Source of the DNA: an uncultured Prevotella sp.
GTDB taxonomy: Bacteria > Bacteroidota > Bacteroidia > Bacteroidales > Bacteroidaceae
Length of the DNA stretch: 32,587 bases
Reading direction: 5' to 3'
Assembly: GCA_905235905.1 (NCBI GenBank)
Contig: CAJONO010000212.1
Coordinates: forward strand, 1 to 32,587
Under the pieces are notes generated by a model. That model saw nothing but the letters and a program-made list of their open reading frames with translations. It was not told the origin of the DNA and searched no databases. Shown here piece by piece: positions 16,504-23,438 of this stretch. The position numbers and the translations under genes were made by a program. Positions within the stretch are counted from its first letter, which is position 1; each line of letters opens with the position of its first letter.

Positions 16504-17520
16504 ATGAGAGAAGAAACCGACTATAGCCTGTTAAGCCACAACACTTTCGGCATCGACGTGCGTTGCCGCCAGTTCCTTGAGTTTGCTTCCGTTCAGGAAG
16601 CCCGTGAGGCTGGACGCCTTCTTGCCGTCGGCCACCTGCCCTATATAATAATAGGTGGGGGCAGCAACCTTCTGCTCACTCGCCATTTCCCAGGCATTGT
16701 GGTGCGTTCCTGCATCAGGGGCATCCAGCCGCTTCACCGCGACGGGCAAAGCGTTCTTGTCAGCGTAGGGAGCGGCGAGAACTGGGATGCCCTTGTGGGC
16801 AAGTGCATCGATAATGGGTGGTATGGTGCCGAGAACCTCTCGCTCATCCCTGGCGATGTGGGAGCCTCGGCCGTACAGAATATCGGTGCCTATGGAGCCG
16901 AGGCTTGCGAACTGATAGACCAGGTAGAGGCCGTGAGGATTGCCGATGGCGCGGTAGTGACCATACCAGCCGCCGAGTGCCAGTATGGCTACAGGCAGAG
17001 CCGTTTCAAGCAGGAGTGGAAAGACCGCTTCCTCATTACCCATGTCGTGTTCCGCTTCTCGCTCACCTTCTCCCCTCGGCTCGACTATGGCAACCTGCGG
17101 GCAGAGGCCGAGCGAAGAGGCATCGTGAGTCCTACGCCACGGCAGCTCAGACAGATGGTAATCGACATACGCAGGGAGAAACTGCCCGACCCCTCGGTCG
17201 AGGGCAACGCCGGCAGCTTCTTCATGAACCCCGTGGTGAGTCGCCAACAGTTCCTGCGCTTGCAGCAACGCTATCCGCTGATGCCCCACTATGATGTCGA
17301 CGAGACCCACCAGAAGATTCCCGCTGCCTGGCTCATTGAGCAGTGCGGATGGAAAGGACGCACCGTAGGGCGCGCCGGCGTTCACCATCGGCAAGCCTTG
17401 GTGCTGGTCAATAGGGGTGGAGCCACCGGACAGGACATCGTCGACCTGTGTAACGCCATCCGTGCCGATGTCAAGTCTGCCTTCGACATTGACCTTCATC
17501 CCGAAGTAAACATCATATAG
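16504..17520 (+). CDS. murB: UDP-N-acetylenolpyruvoylglucosamine reductase MurB
   Basis: MurB reduces UDP-GlcNAc-enolpyruvate to UDP-MurNAc with NADPH and FAD in the cytoplasmic part of peptidoglycan synthesis. The 338-aa protein is the long type I form. It shows FAD-binding IIIGGGSNLLLT (48-59), LIPGDVGASAVQNIGAYGAE (114-133), YGYRQSRFK (161-169), the catalytic serine in GNAGSFFMNP (Ser238) and the C-terminal Glu334 in LHPEVNII. The tyrosine-containing YGYR loop is the type I signature. It begins 1 nt after the lipoprotein gene and ends 2 nt before the metallo-hydrolase gene. Confidence 0.96.
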   Translation: MREETDYSLLSHNTFGIDVRCRQFLEFASVQEAREAGRLLAVGHLPYIIIGGGSNLLLTRHFPGIVVRSCIRGIQPLHRDGQSVLVSVGSGENWDALVGKCIDNGWYGAENLSLIPGDVGASAVQNIGAYGAEACELIDQVEAVRIADGAVVTIPAAECQYGYRQSRFKQEWKDRFLITHVVFRFSLTFSPRLDYGNLRAEAERRGIVSPTPRQLRQMVIDIRREKLPDPSVEGNAGSFFMNPVVSRQQFLRLQQRYPLMPHYDVDETHQKIPAAWLIEQCGWKGRTVGRAGVHHRQALVLVNRGGATGQDIVDLCNAIRADVKSAFDIDLHPEVNII

Positions 17521-17522
17521 TC

Positions 17523-18293
17523 ATGACGATAACAATTCTCGGCACAGGAACATCGTGCGGCGTACCCGTCTTGGGCTGCCAGTGCAAGGTGTGCCAGAGC
17601 ACCGACCCGAAAGACCACCGCCTGCGTTGCTCCATTTTGGTGGAAACCGAAGAAACACGCCTGCTCGTTGATTGCGGGCCTGATTTCCGACAGCAGATGT
17701 TGCCACAGCCCTTCCGGCGCATCGACGGCATCCTCATCACCCATGCCCACTACGACCACATGGGCGGCATGGACGACATTCGACCCTATTGCCAGTTTGG
17801 AGCCATCAATGTCTATGCCGATGCCACTGCATGCAAGGGCATGCTGCAGATGCTGCCCTACTGCTTCGCCCAGAATCGCTATCCCGGAGTGCCCGCCATC
17901 GGCCTGAACGAGGTGGAAGCCGGTCGCCCCCTGCGCATCGGCGACATCGACGTGCTGCCCATCCGCGTCATGCACGGCCCACTGCCCATTCTCGGCTATC
18001 GGTTCGGCCCCTTTGCCTATATCACCGACATGAAGACCATCGACCCCGACCAGCTGCCCCTCCTTCAGGGCGTCGAGGTGCTGATGGTGAACGCCCTGCG
18101 GTTCGACAAGCCCCACCATTCCCACCAGTTAGTGGCCGATGCCGTGGCCTTTGCAAGGCAGGTGGGAGCCAGACAGACACTGCTCACCCATCTGTGCCAC
18201 GACATCGGCCTGCACGGTGAAGCCTGCTCCCGGCTACCTAAAGACATCAGCCTGGCCTACGACGGGCAGGTGGTGGAAATTCATAATTCATAA
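17523..18293 (+). CDS. Metallo-beta-lactamase-fold hydrolase, PhnP-like
   Basis: This 256-aa protein has the metal motif HAHYDH (74-79), a later HG and a C-terminal HLCHDIG. A cysteine-rich N-terminus (SCGVPVLGCQCKVC, 11-24) is like the zinc-binding turn of PhnP-type cyclic phosphodiesterases. Its substrate is not known; a phosphodiester such as a cyclic phosphate is a fair guess. The last residues (IHNS) and the stop codon are encoded by the ARTTCAT repeat that fills the gap before thrC. Confidence 0.9.
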   Translation: MTITILGTGTSCGVPVLGCQCKVCQSTDPKDHRLRCSILVETEETRLLVDCGPDFRQQMLPQPFRRIDGILITHAHYDHMGGMDDIRPYCQFGAINVYADATACKGMLQMLPYCFAQNRYPGVPAIGLNEVEAGRPLRIGDIDVLPIRVMHGPLPILGYRFGPFAYITDMKTIDPDQLPLLQGVEVLMVNALRFDKPHHSHQLVADAVAFARQVGARQTLLTHLCHDIGLHGEACSRLPKDISLAYDGQVVEIHNS

Positions 18294-18317
18294 TCATAGT
18301 TCATAATTCATAATTAT
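18278..18317. repeat. Heptanucleotide ARTTCAT repeat after the MBL gene
   Basis: About five copies of AATTCAT or AGTTCAT in tandem, one shortened, occupy 18278-18317. They supply the last codons and the TAA of the MBL gene and fill the spacer to thrC. A longer copy of the same repeat lies at 24573-24628. Confidence 0.85.
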
Positions 18318-18321
18318 AGGA

Positions 18322-19794
18322 ATGAAGTACTACAGCACAAACGGAAAAGCACCACTGGCCAGCCTAAGAAAAGCCGTGGTGAGAGGTCTGGCCGAAGACC
18401 GCGGCCTCTACATGCCCCAGCAAATCAACAAGATGCCCAAAGTCTTCTTCGACGACATGCCCCGGCTGTCGTTCCAGGACATAGCGTTCAACGTGGCCGA
18501 GACCTTCTTCGGCGAAGACGTCGATGCCGACAGCCTGCAGGACATCGTCTTCGACACCCTGCGCTTCGACTGCCCCGTGGTCAGGGTCACCGACCGCATC
18601 TACAGCCTTGAACTCTTCCATGGGCCCACGCTGGCCTTCAAGGACGTGGGAGCGCGCTTCATGGCCCGCCTGTTGCAATACTTTCTAAGAGTTGAGAGCG
18701 GAGAGCTACCCCTCAAACCCACCCCCGCCCCCTCCCAAGGGGAGGGGAGTGTAGATAGTTCTGTAACCTCAGATTCAAGTAGAAAGAGTAACCAAGCTCC
18801 CCTCCCCTTGGGAGGGGCTGGGGGTGGGTATCAACCCTCAACCCAAGTGACCGTGCTCGTGGCCACCAGCGGCGACACAGGCTCGGCCGTGGCCAACGGA
18901 TTCCTCGGCGTCGAGGGCATCCACGTCTGCGTACTCTATCCCAAGGGCAAGGTGTCGCCCATACAAGAGTGCCAGTTCACCACACTGGGCAGAAACATCA
19001 CCGCCATCGAAGTCGACGGCGTGTTCGACGACTGTCAGGCACTCGTAAAAAGCGCCTTCATGGACGAAGAGCTGCGCCAGCACCTGCAGCTCACCTCGGC
19101 CAACAGCATCAACGTGGCCCGCTTCCTGCCACAGGCGTTCTACTATTTCAACGCCGTGGCGCGGCTCTCAACCCTCACCCCTCACCCCTCACCCCTTGTG
19201 ATGTGCGTTCCCAGTGGCAACTTCGGCAATATCTGTGCCGCCCTCTTTGCCCACGAGATGGGACTGCCCATCGACCGCTTCATCGCAGCCAACAATGCCA
19301 ACGACATCTTCTACAAATACCTGCAGACAGGACAGTACACCCCCAAGCCTTCGAAGCAGACGCTGGCCAACGCCATGGACGTGGGCGATCCCTCGAACTT
19401 CGCCCGGATAGCCAGCCTCTACAGCAATGGCGGCAAGCTGACGGCACAACAGACCCACCAGCGCATAGCAAGCCTCATTGGCGGCGCCACCTACAGCGAT
19501 GAGCAGATCAAGGACACCATGAGGCGATGCTACGACCAGACGGGCTACATACTCGACCCACACGGAGCCTGCGGCTACCGAGCCCTCGAAGAGCAGCTGC
19601 GGCCCGGCGAGGTAGGCGTGTTCTGCGAAACGGCCCATCCAGCCAAGTTCAAGGAGAAGGTCGACGATATTCTCGGCATCGACCTGCCCATACCCGAACG
19701 CCTGCAAGCCTTCATGAAAGGCACAAAGCAGACCGTGCCCATGACAAAGAACTTCCAAGACTTCAAGGCTTACCTCATGAGCACTTTGCGCTGA
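18322..19794 (+). CDS. thrC: Threonine synthase with in-frame insertions
   Basis: ThrC converts O-phosphohomoserine to threonine with PLP. The 490-aa protein has the PLP lysine K107 in HGPTLAFKDVGARF, the phosphate-binding SGDTGSA (183-189) and PSGNFGNICA (297-306). Two stretches look foreign: residues about 124-173, Ser/Gly/Pro-rich, between FLR and TQVTVLVATSGDTG, and STLTPHPSPL near 283-292. Both are encoded by repeat elements. Without them the length would be close to the usual 430-440 aa. It lies 29 nt after the MBL gene and ends directly at the TonB receptor ATG. Activity cannot be judged from sequence. Confidence 0.93.
   Translation: MKYYSTNGKAPLASLRKAVVRGLAEDRGLYMPQQINKMPKVFFDDMPRLSFQDIAFNVAETFFGEDVDADSLQDIVFDTLRFDCPVVRVTDRIYSLELFHGPTLAFKDVGARFMARLLQYFLRVESGELPLKPTPAPSQGEGSVDSSVTSDSSRKSNQAPLPLGGAGGGYQPSTQVTVLVATSGDTGSAVANGFLGVEGIHVCVLYPKGKVSPIQECQFTTLGRNITAIEVDGVFDDCQALVKSAFMDEELRQHLQLTSANSINVARFLPQAFYYFNAVARLSTLTPHPSPLVMCVPSGNFGNICAALFAHEMGLPIDRFIAANNANDIFYKYLQTGQYTPKPSKQTLANAMDVGDPSNFARIASLYSNGGKLTAQQTHQRIASLIGGATYSDEQIKDTMRRCYDQTGYILDPHGACGYRALEEQLRPGEVGVFCETAHPAKFKEKVDDILGIDLPIPERLQAFMKGTKQTVPMTKNFQDFKAYLMSTLR
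18687..18842. repeat. Composite palindromic element inside thrC
   Basis: An outer pair, AGAGTTGAGAG (18687-18697) and CAACCCTCAAC (18832-18842), encloses a GC-rich inverted repeat: ACCCCCGCCCCCTCCCAAGG... (about 18707-18749) and its near reverse complement TTGGGAGGGGCTGGGGGTGGGT... (about 18797-18831). The whole is open in the thrC frame and adds about 50 codons. The GC-rich part is shared with the palindrome at 21969-22034 and the outer part with the rimO element. Confidence 0.85.
19165..19195. repeat. CTCACCCC repeat tract inside thrC
   Basis: CTCTCAACCCTCACCCCTCACCCC-type sequence (19165-19195) encodes RLSTLTPHPSPL in thrC, just before the conserved MCVPSGNFGN. It is in frame. The family also appears at 21621 and 22415. 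Confidence 0.8.
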
Positions 19795-21963
19795 ATGAAA
19801 AAAAAACTGATCATTTTGCCATTGCTGTGCGCAGGCATGACGGTGGCGGCACAGGGCGACGTGAGGACACATGGCCATGAGGAAGACTCGACCGATGTGT
19901 TCTTCCGTCATTTCAGCCTGAACGAAGTGACGGTGACCGGCATCACCGGCGACACGAAGCTGAAGCATGCCACGGCACCCATGAGCATCGTCACGCCACA
20001 GATGCTGCGGGCCACGGCCTCTACCAATATTATCGATGCCATCAGCCATCAGCCAGGCATCAGCCAGCTGACCACCGGCGGCAGCATCTCGAAGCCCATC
20101 ATACGCGGTCTGGGCTATAACCGCGTGGTGGTGATGAGCGAAGGTGTGCGGCAGGAAGGACAGCAATGGGGCGACGAGCATGGCATAGAGGTCGACGGCA
20201 GCAGCGTAGGCTCGGCAGAGATTATGAAAGGGCCAGCCTCGCTGATGTATGGTTCGGACGCCATGGCCGGCGTTGTTATCCTGCATCCCCATGCCCTGCC
20301 GGCAGAAGGAGAGACGCAGGCAAGCATAGCCACGGAGTATCAGACCAACAACGGCCTCTTTGCCTACCATCTGGCCATGGCAGGCTGCCAGCGGGGCTTC
20401 GTGTGGAACGCGGGCTACAGCGACAAGATGGCACATGCCTATAAGAACCCCTACGACGGATACGTGCCAGGCTCACAGTTTCGCCAGCGGGCAGGACGGC
20501 TCATGTTGGGACTGAACAAGCAGTGGGGACACTCACGGCTGACGTGGACGGCCTACCACCTGACGCCGAGCATAGCCGAGGGTGAGCGCGACCCCGAAAC
20601 GGGGCGGCTGCTGTGCGCGTCGGCTGCGCCCACAAGCTACGCCAAGACCCTGCCCTTCCAGCAGGTGAGGCACTACAAGCTGGTGAGCGACAACTCGCTC
20701 AGACTGCCCTCGGGCTACGTGAAGGCCGTCATAGGCTATCAGCAGAACCGGCGTCAGGAGTTCGAGGAGAGTGCCGACGACTACGAGCTGTTCTTCAAGC
20801 AGCACACGCTGACCTACGACCTGCGCTACGTGACCAGCGAGCTGGGCAGCTGGAAGCTGTCGGCAGGCGTCGGCGGCATGTATCAGAAATCGGGCAACGA
20901 GGGCGAGGAATACCTCATACCCGACTACCAGCTGTTCGACTTCGGACTCTATGCCACAGCCACCAAGACGTTAGGCCACCACTGGCAGCTGAGTGGCGGA
21001 CTGCGCTACGACCACCGCCGTCTGCACGGCGACGAGCTTACGGAGGATGGCCGACAGCGCTTTGCCGACTTCTCGCGACACTTCGGCGGCCTCACGGGCA
21101 GCATAGGCGCTGTCTGCAACATAGGCAGACAGCTGAACCTCCGACTGAACGTGGCCCGCGGCTTCCGTACGCCCAACATGAGCGAGCTGGCATCGAACGG
21201 CGTTCACGAAGGCTCACTGCGCTACGAGATAGGCTCACGGCAGCTGAAGGCAGAATACAGCCTGCAGGCCGACCTCGGACTCGACTACAGTTCCAGCCGC
21301 CTCTCGGCACAGCTGGCACTCTTCGCCAACCGAATAGACAACTATATCTACGTCCGCCGGCGGCCTGATGTCGTGGAGCCAGGTTATCTCACCTACGCCT
21401 ACACACAGGGCGATGCCCGGTTGCTCGGCTTCGAGGCAGGCATCGACTTCCATCCACTCCACTCAGTCCATTTCTCGAACACATTCAGCTATGTCGATGC
21501 CCGGATACTGCATGCCACGCACGAAACGAAGTACATCCCCTTCACGCCCGCCCCGCGATGGAACTCGGAGCTGAAGTGGGAACTCCTACACCACTCCCAC
21601 AGTACAGTAGGCCACCGGCACCTCTCACCCCTCACCCCTCACTTCTCACCTCTCAACAACCTCTATCTCGCTGCCCAGACAGAGTGCTGCCTGAAGCAGA
21701 CGCACATCTACAGTTCCGACGAAACCGAGACCGAGACCCCTGCCTACGTGCTGCTCAGCCTCGCCGTCGGCACCGATGTCATGGTAAAGGGAAAGAAGAT
21801 TGCCCAATTGCACGTAACGGCCGACAACCTTCTCGACAAGGCCTACCAGAACCATCTGAGCCGACTGAAATATACCGACGAGAACGTGGTCACGGGCCGT
21901 CGCGGCGTCTGCAACATGGGGCGTAACATCACGATAAAAGTCGTGGTGCCCATCAGCATGTGA
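19795..21963 (+). CDS. TonB-dependent outer membrane receptor
   Basis: This 722-aa protein has a signal peptide (about 1-20), a plug domain (starting near NEVTVTGITGD, with ISKPIIRGLGYNRVVVMSEGVRQEG and VGSAEIMKGPASLMYGSDAMAGVV) and a beta-barrel with a C-terminal TonB-receptor ending. No SusC-type N-terminal extension is seen, so a metal, siderophore or small-cofactor substrate is more likely than glycans, by inference. Residues about 609-621 (HLSPLTPHFSPL) come from an inserted CTCACCCC tract in a barrel loop. It starts immediately after the thrC stop, so it is likely in the same transcript. Confidence 0.92.
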   Translation: MKKKLIILPLLCAGMTVAAQGDVRTHGHEEDSTDVFFRHFSLNEVTVTGITGDTKLKHATAPMSIVTPQMLRATASTNIIDAISHQPGISQLTTGGSISKPIIRGLGYNRVVVMSEGVRQEGQQWGDEHGIEVDGSSVGSAEIMKGPASLMYGSDAMAGVVILHPHALPAEGETQASIATEYQTNNGLFAYHLAMAGCQRGFVWNAGYSDKMAHAYKNPYDGYVPGSQFRQRAGRLMLGLNKQWGHSRLTWTAYHLTPSIAEGERDPETGRLLCASAAPTSYAKTLPFQQVRHYKLVSDNSLRLPSGYVKAVIGYQQNRRQEFEESADDYELFFKQHTLTYDLRYVTSELGSWKLSAGVGGMYQKSGNEGEEYLIPDYQLFDFGLYATATKTLGHHWQLSGGLRYDHRRLHGDELTEDGRQRFADFSRHFGGLTGSIGAVCNIGRQLNLRLNVARGFRTPNMSELASNGVHEGSLRYEIGSRQLKAEYSLQADLGLDYSSSRLSAQLALFANRIDNYIYVRRRPDVVEPGYLTYAYTQGDARLLGFEAGIDFHPLHSVHFSNTFSYVDARILHATHETKYIPFTPAPRWNSELKWELLHHSHSTVGHRHLSPLTPHFSPLNNLYLAAQTECCLKQTHIYSSDETETETPAYVLLSLAVGTDVMVKGKKIAQLHVTADNLLDKAYQNHLSRLKYTDENVVTGRRGVCNMGRNITIKVVVPISM
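21621..21657. repeat. CTCACCCC repeat tract inside the TonB receptor gene
   Basis: CCTCTCACCCCTCACCCCTC... followed by ACTTCTCACCTCTCAAC (21621-21657) is in frame and encodes a Pro/Ser/Thr-rich loop of about 12 residues. It is closely related to the tracts at 19165 and 22415. Confidence 0.8.
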
Positions 21964-21968
21964 GAGGT

Positions 21969-22034
21969 GATACCCACCCTCAGCCCCCAAAAAACTACCC
22001 CCAGCCCCTCCCCTGGGAGGGGCTGGTGGGTATC
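21969..22034. repeat. GC-rich palindrome after the TonB receptor gene
   Basis: The core CCAGCCCCTCCC-CT-GGGAGGGGCTGG (22001-22026) is a perfect 12-bp-arm hairpin. The outer GATACCCACC (21969-21978) pairs with GGTGGGTATC (22025-22034). It could act as a terminator-like structure for the convergent genes. The GGGAGGGGCTGG...GGGTATC arm also forms one side of the thrC element. Confidence 0.9.
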
Positions 22035-22035
22035 A

Positions 22036-22101
22036 GTTAGGCATTAACTCTCGCGGAGTTAGGCATTAATTCTCGCGGAGTTAGGCATTAACTCTCATGC
22101 G
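22036..22101 (+). repeat. 22-bp direct repeat, three copies
   Basis: GTTAGGCATTAACTCTCGCGGA occurs at 22036-22057 and 22058-22079 (one change), with a third, degenerate copy at 22080-22101. There is no spacer between units, so it is not CRISPR-like. Confidence 0.9.
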
Positions 22102-22137
22102 CAGCCATTTATGTCAGATTTACGGATATTTATGTTC

Positions 22138-22311
22138 AAAAGTTTAATTCGTGTGATTCGTGTTCGTAAAAAAAATCATGATGTCGTTCTTTCTCGAACA
22201 CGAATCTCACGAATCACTCGAATTCCATTTGTTTTCCTTCGAACACGAATCTCTATTCTTGTCACGCGCAACAACTCTTAAAGTTTAATTCGTTTGATTC
22301 GTGTTCGTAAA
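22138..22311. repeat. ATTCGTG repeats in both orientations
   Basis: AAAGTTTAATTCGTGTGATTCG... (22138-22169) recurs with one change at 22280-22311. Between them are inverted versions (22193-22224, and shorter at 22238-22253). The first inverted pair can form a long hairpin. Confidence 0.85.
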
Positions 22312-22344
22312 GTTGTTTTGAGAGGAACATAAATCTACACAAAT

Positions 22345-22415
22345 TTTGCCCCGAAATCACGCGAAACACCTGTGTTTATTGCAGAAAGCGCGAATACAAC
22401 ATTTCAACATTTGCA
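22345..22415. repeat. Dispersed non-coding repeat, copy B
   Basis: This matches 21-98: CCGAAATCACGCGAAACACC, then GCAGAAAGCGC and AATACAACATTT. It ends next to the CTCTCACC tract. Function is unknown. Confidence 0.75.
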
Positions 22416-22446
22416 CCTCTCACCTCACCCCTCAACTCTCAACCCT
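22415..22446. repeat. CTCAACCC tract at the 3' end of the YbhN-like gene
   Basis: ACCTCTCACCTCACCCCTCAACTCTCAACCC-type sequence abuts the stop codon of the minus-strand gene. It belongs to the family seen inside rimO, thrC and the TonB receptor gene. Confidence 0.75.
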
Positions 22447-23438
22447 TATTTTTCTAACTTGATAAGCAGGAGGCCGATAGCCGTCCAGATGAGCTCGCGC
22501 AAACGGACGAGCAGGGCGACGAAGATGCCTGCCGAAGCCGTGAGCCCCAATCCTCCTGCCGACATGAGGAAGCCGCCCTCACGGCCGCCAAGCTGCAGGG
22601 GGATGAAGAAGAGCATGTTGGCAAACAGCGAGGTGAAGGCAAGGATGAGAATGGACTCTAAGTAGCTGGGAGAGGGCAGGATGACAAGCAGGCAGAAGTA
22701 GATTTCGAGGGCGGAGATGATTCGGCATGACAATTCGAGCAGTACGGCTGTCAGGAACGTGAAGCGGTTCTGATTGTGCAGGGCTGCTATCTGGTGGTCG
22801 ATCTCGCTGAGCTGCCCGGCGTGGTTGTCCATGAATCTGATGGCCCATCGCTTGGCGTAGGGGATATGGCCTACGATGTGGAGAATGCTGACGGCGATGC
22901 CACGCTTATAACCCTTGAGGAAAAACCAGATGGCTGTCAGGCAGAAAAGAGTAACGAGCGAGAGGATGATAGTCATGAAGACATTGAGTGGCTCTATGCA
23001 GACATAGAGCACACACGACAGGAGCCAGAACCAGAAATGGGAGAAGATGTGGGTCATGGTGTGCAGGATGACTGACGCTGTGGCCTGTTTCGTTCCTAAC
23101 TTGGGGGCGAGCATCATGATTTTATACGGCTCGCCGCCAAGCAGTCCGCCAGGCGTGGCGTAGTTGAGCGCAAAGCCCGACACGGTGACTTTGTAGAGCC
23201 ATAGGAATGACGGCCACCGGCTGCTGAATGTTGGTGGCGTGGCTTGCGAATTGATGATAATCCACCAGGCGGCGGTGTTCATGACGTAGAGGAAGAACCA
23301 GATGCCTACAACGGCCAAGAACCAATAGCCGGCACGGCTGATTCCTGCCCACACTTCGTGGTAGTCGAGCTGTGTGAGCATGACCGCGAGGATGGCCAGC
23401 CCCACGAAGAAAAAGATGTTCTGGTACTTCTTCTTCAC
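22446..23438 (-). CDS. YbhN/LPG synthase-type membrane protein
   Basis: This is a 330-aa polytopic inner-membrane protein of the UPF0104 (PF03706) family, with about eight predicted transmembrane helices. The conserved stretches NYATPGGLLGGEPYKIMML and FFIPLQLGGREGGFLMSAGGLGLTASAG are characteristic. Related proteins include lysylphosphatidylglycerol synthase membrane domains and flippase-like proteins; the exact function here is not known. The start is GTG and overlaps the pdxA stop by 1 nt (TAGTG), so it is probably translated by coupling. Confidence 0.88.
   Translation of the reverse strand: MKKKYQNIFFFVGLAILAVMLTQLDYHEVWAGISRAGYWFLAVVGIWFFLYVMNTAAWWIIINSQATPPTFSSRWPSFLWLYKVTVSGFALNYATPGGLLGGEPYKIMMLAPKLGTKQATASVILHTMTHIFSHFWFWLLSCVLYVCIEPLNVFMTIILSLVTLFCLTAIWFFLKGYKRGIAVSILHIVGHIPYAKRWAIRFMDNHAGQLSEIDHQIAALHNQNRFTFLTAVLLELSCRIISALEIYFCLLVILPSPSYLESILILAFTSLFANMLFFIPLQLGGREGGFLMSAGGLGLTASAGIFVALLVRLRELIWTAIGLLLIKLEK

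Larger units (their letters stand above)
21964..22445. other. Gene-free repeat island between convergent genes
   Basis: This 482-bp stretch separates the 3' ends of the TonB receptor (+) and the YbhN-like gene (-). I see no ORF of interest. It contains a GC-rich palindrome, three 22-bp direct repeats, two pairs of ATTCGTG repeats, the second copy of the repeat at 21-98, and a CTCAACCC tract. Each is listed separately. Confidence 0.85.

Noticed and set aside
18278-18321. Riboswitch or attenuator before thrC
   Set aside because: The gap holds only the ARTTCAT repeat; no leader peptide or conserved RNA fold is seen.
19189-20436. 415-aa minus-strand ORF over thrC and the TonB receptor
   Set aside because: It crosses the ends of two well-supported genes and has no family motifs; high GC content makes long shadow ORFs common here.
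22036-22101. Possible CRISPR array
   Set aside because: The 22-bp units follow each other without spacers, and no cas gene is present.
21964-22445. Insertion sequence remnant
   Set aside because: No transposase fragment or terminal inverted repeats with target duplication could be made out.
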